DNA of 64,000 bases, from NCBI GenBank assembly GCA_900116395.1, contig FPAN01000002.1, positions 124,001 through 188,000 on the forward strand. Direction: 5' to 3'. Of the stretch, positions 60,103 through 64,000 are shown one piece after another (the first letter of the stretch is position 1; each line of letters begins with the position of its first letter). This stretch comes from Lachnospiraceae bacterium XBD2001 (GTDB lineage Bacteria > Bacillota > Clostridia > Lachnospirales > Lachnospiraceae). The translations under genes and the position numbers were made by a program. The notes beneath the pieces were generated by a model. The model saw only the letters and a list, made by a program, of their open reading frames with translations. It did no database searches and was not told the origin of the DNA.

Positions 60103-61065
60103 ATGCGAAGGACTTTGAAGCAATTTATAGCATTGGTTTTGGTGCTGCTTCTGGTAGGTATGGTTCCGGTGATGCCGGCATGTGCCAAGGAGAGTAGCTT
60201 GGCGGATTGGATGGGAGAGTTGTCCGATGATTTGCCGCTGTCAACCATTTCCATTCCGGGAACCCACGATAGCTGTTCACAGTACATCACACCCAAGTAT
60301 TTCTTGCAGTGCCAGAATACCGGAATTAGGGAACAGTTGGAGATGGGCTATCGTTATCTGGATATTCGGGTAGCGGTGGAAGAGACGGAAGGCGGTAACA
60401 CCCTGAAACTGATTCATGCCTTCGGCGACTGCCGCAAGGAGAAAAGCCTATTTTCCGAGAAGCTCTACATCGATGATGTGCTTAAGGAAGTCTATGGGTT
60501 CTTAGAGGAACATCCGACAGAGACCGTGATCTTCTGTGTGAAGCCGGAGAATGAGGACGATGACCCCACGGAAGTATCTGCACTGATGAATGGATGGATT
60601 CTGCAGGACTCGAAGTATTGGTTCACGGAGAATCGCATTCCGGAGCTTGGAGAGGTGCGGGGTAAGGTTGTATATGCCAGCCGTTTTAAGCGCCATGAGC
60701 AGGGAATGAATTTCTACTGGCTGGACCAGGGGAATAAGGAAGCAGTGGATGTACCCTATTCCATTTCTATGATTAATACCGGAGAGCGCTTGTGGGTGCA
60801 GGACCGGTACAAGTATAATAATGAATTGAAGTGGGACGCCTTCACGGATGACCTGGAGAATTGCCAGGCCAATGAAGATACCTTCTCACTGAACTTTTTA
60901 ACCACCTCCGGAAGCGGAACCTTTTCCCATCCGAAGCAGTATGCAGGGGTGCTGAATCAGAAGTTTAAAGAATACGAATTAACAGAGGATACCTGCTACG
61001 GCGTGTTGATTTTCGATTTTGCAGATGCCGAGTTGGCACAGCGGGTAATAGCAACGAATGAATAG
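60103..61065 (+). CDS. Secreted phosphatidylinositol-specific phospholipase C-like protein
   Basis: 320 residues; the ATG at 60103 is preferred because GGGGG lies at 60092-60096. Signal peptide LVLLLVGMVPVMPACA with likely cleavage before KES. The PI-PLC X domain shows the first His in STISIPGTHDSCSQY, GYRYLDIRV, the second His in LIHAFGDC and ETVIFCVKPENE. Length fits bacterial PI-PLC (about 300). It would cleave phosphatidylinositol or related head groups of host or other lipids, or GPI anchors. Substrate not shown. Confidence 0.86.
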   Translation: MRRTLKQFIALVLVLLLVGMVPVMPACAKESSLADWMGELSDDLPLSTISIPGTHDSCSQYITPKYFLQCQNTGIREQLEMGYRYLDIRVAVEETEGGNTLKLIHAFGDCRKEKSLFSEKLYIDDVLKEVYGFLEEHPTETVIFCVKPENEDDDPTEVSALMNGWILQDSKYWFTENRIPELGEVRGKVVYASRFKRHEQGMNFYWLDQGNKEAVDVPYSISMINTGERLWVQDRYKYNNELKWDAFTDDLENCQANEDTFSLNFLTTSGSGTFSHPKQYAGVLNQKFKEYELTEDTCYGVLIFDFADAELAQRVIATNE

Positions 61066-61074
61066 GAGACAGAT

Positions 61075-61644
61075 ATGGAAGCTCTGGTAATATGGATTGC
61101 CGTGATTGCATTTTTTTATATTCGTAAGAAGAAGGCGGATGAAGCCAATAGGAATCGTAACCGTCAGACACCGCCGGTGGCACAGGCGGAGAATCCCTTT
61201 GCACAGCATCCGACCCAGCATCAGCGTCCGCGTCCGGCACAGCAAGTGAAAAAAGCAGCAGCTACCGTTGCAAGAGAAGCCGGCAAGACTTTATCCGAGG
61301 CCAAGTCCGGTGTGAATCGTTCCCTTGCGGGAATGAATGACGGCGACGTGGAGCAGCCTACCAAGATTGAGACCCGTCGCAAGGCCCAGCAGGCAACCGC
61401 CGATAAGAGCCGCATCCATCAGGGTCTTCATGAGAAGGAAGAGTTGGAAGCCCGCAAGAAGGAAGCTGCAATGCAGCAGGCAATGGCCCAGCCACCACAG
61501 CGCTTCGAGTTCGAAGATTCCGACCTGATGGCGGAAGTGCAGGATTTGATTGTCTGTGGATATCCGACGCAGCTTAAGAATCAGCGTGATTTTATTTCCG
61601 AAGGTACCGATTTTCTGAATCGATTATCCTCCGGCGAAGCATAA
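61075..61644 (+). CDS. Unknown protein with N-terminal membrane helix
   Basis: 189 residues, 9 nt after the PI-PLC gene, with AGGAGA upstream. One N-terminal helix (LVIWIAVIAFFYI), a KKK stop-transfer, then a long polar, Gln/Pro/Ala/Lys-rich and probably disordered region, and a conserved-looking tail (FEFEDSDLMAEVQDLIVCGYPTQL). No recognised family. The tail may bind a partner. Cotranscribed with its flanks. Confidence 0.65.
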   Translation: MEALVIWIAVIAFFYIRKKKADEANRNRNRQTPPVAQAENPFAQHPTQHQRPRPAQQVKKAAATVAREAGKTLSEAKSGVNRSLAGMNDGDVEQPTKIETRRKAQQATADKSRIHQGLHEKEELEARKKEAAMQQAMAQPPQRFEFEDSDLMAEVQDLIVCGYPTQLKNQRDFISEGTDFLNRLSSGEA

Positions 61645-61664
61645 ACAGAAAGAAGGACTATAAC

Positions 61665-62270
61665 ATGCCGCAACATGACCCGAGAATCGGAGAAATCTAT
61701 CGTCATTTCAAAGGAAATCTCTATCAGATTACAGGAATTGCAACACATTCCGAAACACGTGAGAAAATGGTGGTGTATCAGGCGCTGTACGGAGACTTCG
61801 GTACTTACGTAAGACCTTATGATATGTTCATCAGCGAAGTGGATTATGAGAAATATCCGGAAGTGACGGCACAGTACCGATTTACCTTGGTAAACCCGGC
61901 AACCTTGCGCCAGGGAAGTACACGACCTGTTGCAAATCCAACACCACAGCCGGTAAGCACTCCGGTTGCACCAAGCGTTACAGCTGCACCCAAGGCAGCG
62001 CCAACGGAGGAAACAACAGCAACCCCATCCGGGGAAGAAGGCGTATATCAGCATATGATTGCGTTTTTGGATACGGATGATTTCGATAAGAAGTATGAAC
62101 TGTTGACCGAGATGGATATGATGGGAGAATTGAGTAACCACGTCATTGATAATCTTGCGGCAGCTCTGGATGTGGTCATCCCGGACGGGGACTTAGACTC
62201 CAGAGCCGACCAGCTCAAGGTGTGTGTACGCACCAGAGCCCGCTATGAATCCACCAGATTACGTGGGTAA
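61665..62270 (+). CDS. DUF1653 domain protein
   Basis: 201 residues. The N-terminal about 70 residues (IGEIYRHFKGNLYQITGIA, MVVYQALYGDFGTYVRPYDMF) are DUF1653, a small beta domain of unknown function. A Pro/Thr/Ala linker (about 85-125) leads to a helical C-terminal domain (MIAFLDTDDFDKKYELLTEM). It overlaps the convergent CYTH gene by 12 nt. Confidence 0.82.
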   Translation: MPQHDPRIGEIYRHFKGNLYQITGIATHSETREKMVVYQALYGDFGTYVRPYDMFISEVDYEKYPEVTAQYRFTLVNPATLRQGSTRPVANPTPQPVSTPVAPSVTAAPKAAPTEETTATPSGEEGVYQHMIAFLDTDDFDKKYELLTEMDMMGELSNHVIDNLAAALDVVIPDGDLDSRADQLKVCVRTRARYESTRLRG

Positions 62271-62720
62271 GCCCTTCTGGCTTAAGACACTGTTGTGGTA
62301 GGAACCGGAATAGGTAACCTCTTCGCCGAACCAATCGGGAGGACAGAAAGCATTGGCTTCTTCCTCGTTATCGAATTCTACTTCCGCCATCTGAAGTGGC
62401 GCTAAGTCCCCTTCAAACAGGTCCAACTCGATGGTATGGGACTCATAAGGGATGTAATAACGAACCTTACGGATGACATATCCATCGGCTTTTTCCAGAA
62501 GATGGGCATAGGACTCCGCAGTTAGCGGCAGGTTGTGCTCGATGCGGGTCATCAGTCCGCTGGATTTATAGGTTAAAAAGAATTCGTCCCCTTCGTGGCG
62601 CACGCGAACCACAGGAGAAGTGGACAAGTACCCTTGCTCCAACTGCTTGTGTGGATAATCTTCCGGCGCAAAAGGCAGACGATCGATTAAGAATTTACGT
62701 TCAATTTCCATTCCTTCCAT
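62259..62720 (-). CDS. CYTH domain protein (triphosphatase-like)
   Basis: 153 residues, minus strand. EIERKFLIDRLP is the ExExK motif of the triphosphate tunnel fold; VRVRHEGDEFFLTYKS, YIPYESHTIELDLFEGDLAPL and AEVEFDNEEEANAF supply the remaining charged strands. Bacterial members hydrolyse inorganic triphosphate or similar polyphosphates. It is transcribed divergently from the DJ-1 gene. Confidence 0.88.
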   Translation of the reverse strand: MEGMEIERKFLIDRLPFAPEDYPHKQLEQGYLSTSPVVRVRHEGDEFFLTYKSSGLMTRIEHNLPLTAESYAHLLEKADGYVIRKVRYYIPYESHTIELDLFEGDLAPLQMAEVEFDNEEEANAFCPPDWFGEEVTYSGSYHNSVLSQKGLPT

Positions 62721-62791
62721 AGGATACCTCCGTGAGATTGGATGTTGAACTCATCATATCAGTTTTTATGACAAATCAAAAGGAGAAACAC

Positions 62792-63340
62792 ATGGCAAAA
62801 ATCGCAATTATGATGGCGGACGGCTGTGAAGAGATTGAAGCGCTTACGGTAGTGGATTTGCTTCGCAGAGCAGGCATTACCATCGATATGTTGGGAATTA
62901 AGAAACAACCGATGATTACCGGTAGCCACGGCATCACAATCGGAGTAGATGCATATCTGGGTGATGTGAACCTGGATGGTTATGACGGCATCGTTCTTCC
63001 GGGAGGTATGCCGGGGACGACACATCTAAAAGAGGATGCAGCGGTATGCGAAGCAGTGAAGACATTTTTTGCAGCAGGCAAGCTTGTGTCTGCAATTTGT
63101 GCCGCTCCCACAGTACTGGGATTTTGTGGTATATTAGAAGGGAAGCATGCAACCTGTTATCCGGGATGTGAAGAGGGCTTAACCGGTGCTCTTTTATCGG
63201 AGGATACGGTGGTATGCGACGGCAACATCATTACCAGCCGCGGAATGGGAACTGCAATTCCGTTTGGATTGGCACTCATTTCTTATTTGCTGGATGAACA
63301 GGTTGCCAACCAGTTAAGCCGTGGAATTGTGTTCCAATAA
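62792..63340 (+). CDS. DJ-1/PfpI family protein
   Basis: 182 residues; the ATG at 62792 follows AGGAG at 62781-62785. AIMMADGCEEIEALTVVDLL carries the conserved Glu, and the reactive Cys is in VSAICAAPTVLG, with the downstream ITSRGMGTAIPFGLALI. DJ-1 proteins act as deglycase, chaperone or stress sensor; ThiJ/YajL-like in bacteria. The exact activity is unknown. Confidence 0.9.
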   Translation: MAKIAIMMADGCEEIEALTVVDLLRRAGITIDMLGIKKQPMITGSHGITIGVDAYLGDVNLDGYDGIVLPGGMPGTTHLKEDAAVCEAVKTFFAAGKLVSAICAAPTVLGFCGILEGKHATCYPGCEEGLTGALLSEDTVVCDGNIITSRGMGTAIPFGLALISYLLDEQVANQLSRGIVFQ

Positions 63341-63405
63341 TCAACCGCTTGTTGAATGACTTCGGGGGAAGTTAGGGTGTATACTATCAAACGGGAGGTT
63401 TTACT

Positions 63406-63999
63406 ATGGCAGGATTAACACAGGAACAGATTGATATCTTAGGTGAGATCGCGAATATCAGTATGGGATCCGCTGCAACGAATCTTAGCGTTATGCTGAA
63501 CCAGCGTGTGGACATCACCACACCGAAGGTCAGCCTGATCAACCGAAGTGCTGCGCTGGATGATTATGAGAAGACCTGTATTTTCGTGCAGATTCACTAT
63601 ATTAAGGGCCTGACGGGTAACAACATTTTTATCCTGAAGGAACCGGATATTCTGTGTATGACAGACCTGATGATGGGCGGCGCCGGCAACAAAGAGGGCG
63701 AAGTGACCGAGCTGCATATGTCCGCAGCTTCCGAGGCCATGAACCAGATGATGGGTGCATCTTCCACATCCATGTCCTCCATGATGAATATGGTGGTGGA
63801 CATCAGTACGCCGGAAGTCAATCGTATTGATGTAGACAGCGTCAAGACCTTTGAGAAGATGTTTGAAAGCAAAGAGAATGATTTCGTGAAGATTACCTTC
63901 CATATGGAAGTGGGCGATTTGATTGATTCTATTATGGTACAGCTATATCCGCTGCATTTTGCGGAAGAAATGTGTCAAAAATTCACACCGAAAAAGTAA
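63406..63999 (+). CDS. cheC: CheC-family chemotaxis phosphatase (FliY-N-like)
   Basis: 197 residues ending one base before the window edge. Both CheC active-site motifs (E-x-x-N) are seen: LGEIANISMGSAATNL near the start and AASEAMNQMMGASSTS near residue 110. PKVSLINRSAAL resembles the FliY N-domain, but there is no FliN (SpoA) domain because the stop follows. It would dephosphorylate CheY-P. Whether a fliY/fliN or cheD gene follows lies outside the window. Confidence 0.85.
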   Translation: MAGLTQEQIDILGEIANISMGSAATNLSVMLNQRVDITTPKVSLINRSAALDDYEKTCIFVQIHYIKGLTGNNIFILKEPDILCMTDLMMGGAGNKEGEVTELHMSAASEAMNQMMGASSTSMSSMMNMVVDISTPEVNRIDVDSVKTFEKMFESKENDFVKITFHMEVGDLIDSIMVQLYPLHFAEEMCQKFTPKK

Positions 64000-64000
64000 A

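Overview
The window looks like the chromosome of a motile, anaerobic, low-to-mid GC Firmicute of the class Clostridia, most likely a Lachnospiraceae-type gut or rumen bacterium. This is inferred from strong AGGAGG-type ribosome binding sites, TTG starts, YtrA-type GntR/ABC modules, rubrerythrin, PTS-dependent dihydroxyacetone kinase, the anaerobic (cbi) cobalamin route, and chemotaxis genes of the CheC and receptor type. No species can be named. Gene calls rest on reading motifs and translations by eye; no database search was run.

Layout. 1-2.9 kb: the 3' part of a duplicated-domain surface protein, then ApbE, NusG_II and Gx-transporter genes, a set resembling flavin-based extracellular electron transfer loci. 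2.9-3.5 kb: tRNA-Gly and a non-coding array of CCCTATG/CATAGGG elements. 3.5-6.1 kb and 14.3-16.2 kb: two YtrA-type repressor plus ABC transporter operons, each with a clear palindromic operator. 6.2-11.3 kb: response regulator, sensor kinase, ABC ATPase and large FtsX-type permease (envelope stress or peptide-resistance type). 11.4-13.5 kb: dhaL-dhaM-dhaK. 13.6-22.7 kb: mixed housekeeping genes (DUF308 membrane protein, cytidylate kinase-like, rubrerythrin, zinc-ribbon protein, thymidine kinase, SGNH hydrolase, HD hydrolase, HD-GYP phosphodiesterase). 22.8-23.4 kb: a non-coding array of degenerate hairpin units. 23.4-27.7 kb: flavodoxin-like gene, MerR/TipAS and XRE regulators, and an XRE/KilA-N pair whose KilA-N gene carries an in-frame amber codon. 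27.9-31.5 kb: thyA-folA-ilvB-ilvN. 31.6-32.9 kb: coiled-coil cell wall hydrolase.

33.0-52.7 kb is the centrepiece: a cobalamin riboswitch with terminator, then about 20 genes on one strand. The first five encode a lipoprotein CbiK-like chelatase, a lipoprotein with a duplicated domain, and a BtuFCD-like ABC importer. Then follow cbiD, cbiF, cbiG, cbiH, cbiJ, cbiET, a fused cbiA-cobT, cobU, cobS, a minimal CobU-like protein, cobC, cbiB, cobD, cobQ and cbiC. I do not see cbiL, the uroporphyrinogen-III methyltransferase or a corrinoid adenosyltransferase; they would have to lie elsewhere. Two long imperfect hairpins sit inside this operon between cbiH and cbiJ.

52.7-64 kb: a diacylglycerol kinase-like gene diverges from glmS across a roughly 625-bp imperfect inverted repeat. 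Then come a solute-binding lipoprotein overlapping a chemoreceptor gene (a likely ligand-sensing pair), a PI-PLC-like secreted enzyme, small conserved proteins (DUF1653, CYTH), a DJ-1 protein and a CheC-type phosphatase.

The features I consider least explained are the structured non-coding islands (3.15-3.40, 22.8-23.4, 41.72-42.03 and 53.7-54.33 kb), the amber-interrupted KilA-N gene beside its regulator, and the extracytoplasmic chelatase/importer head of the B12 operon.
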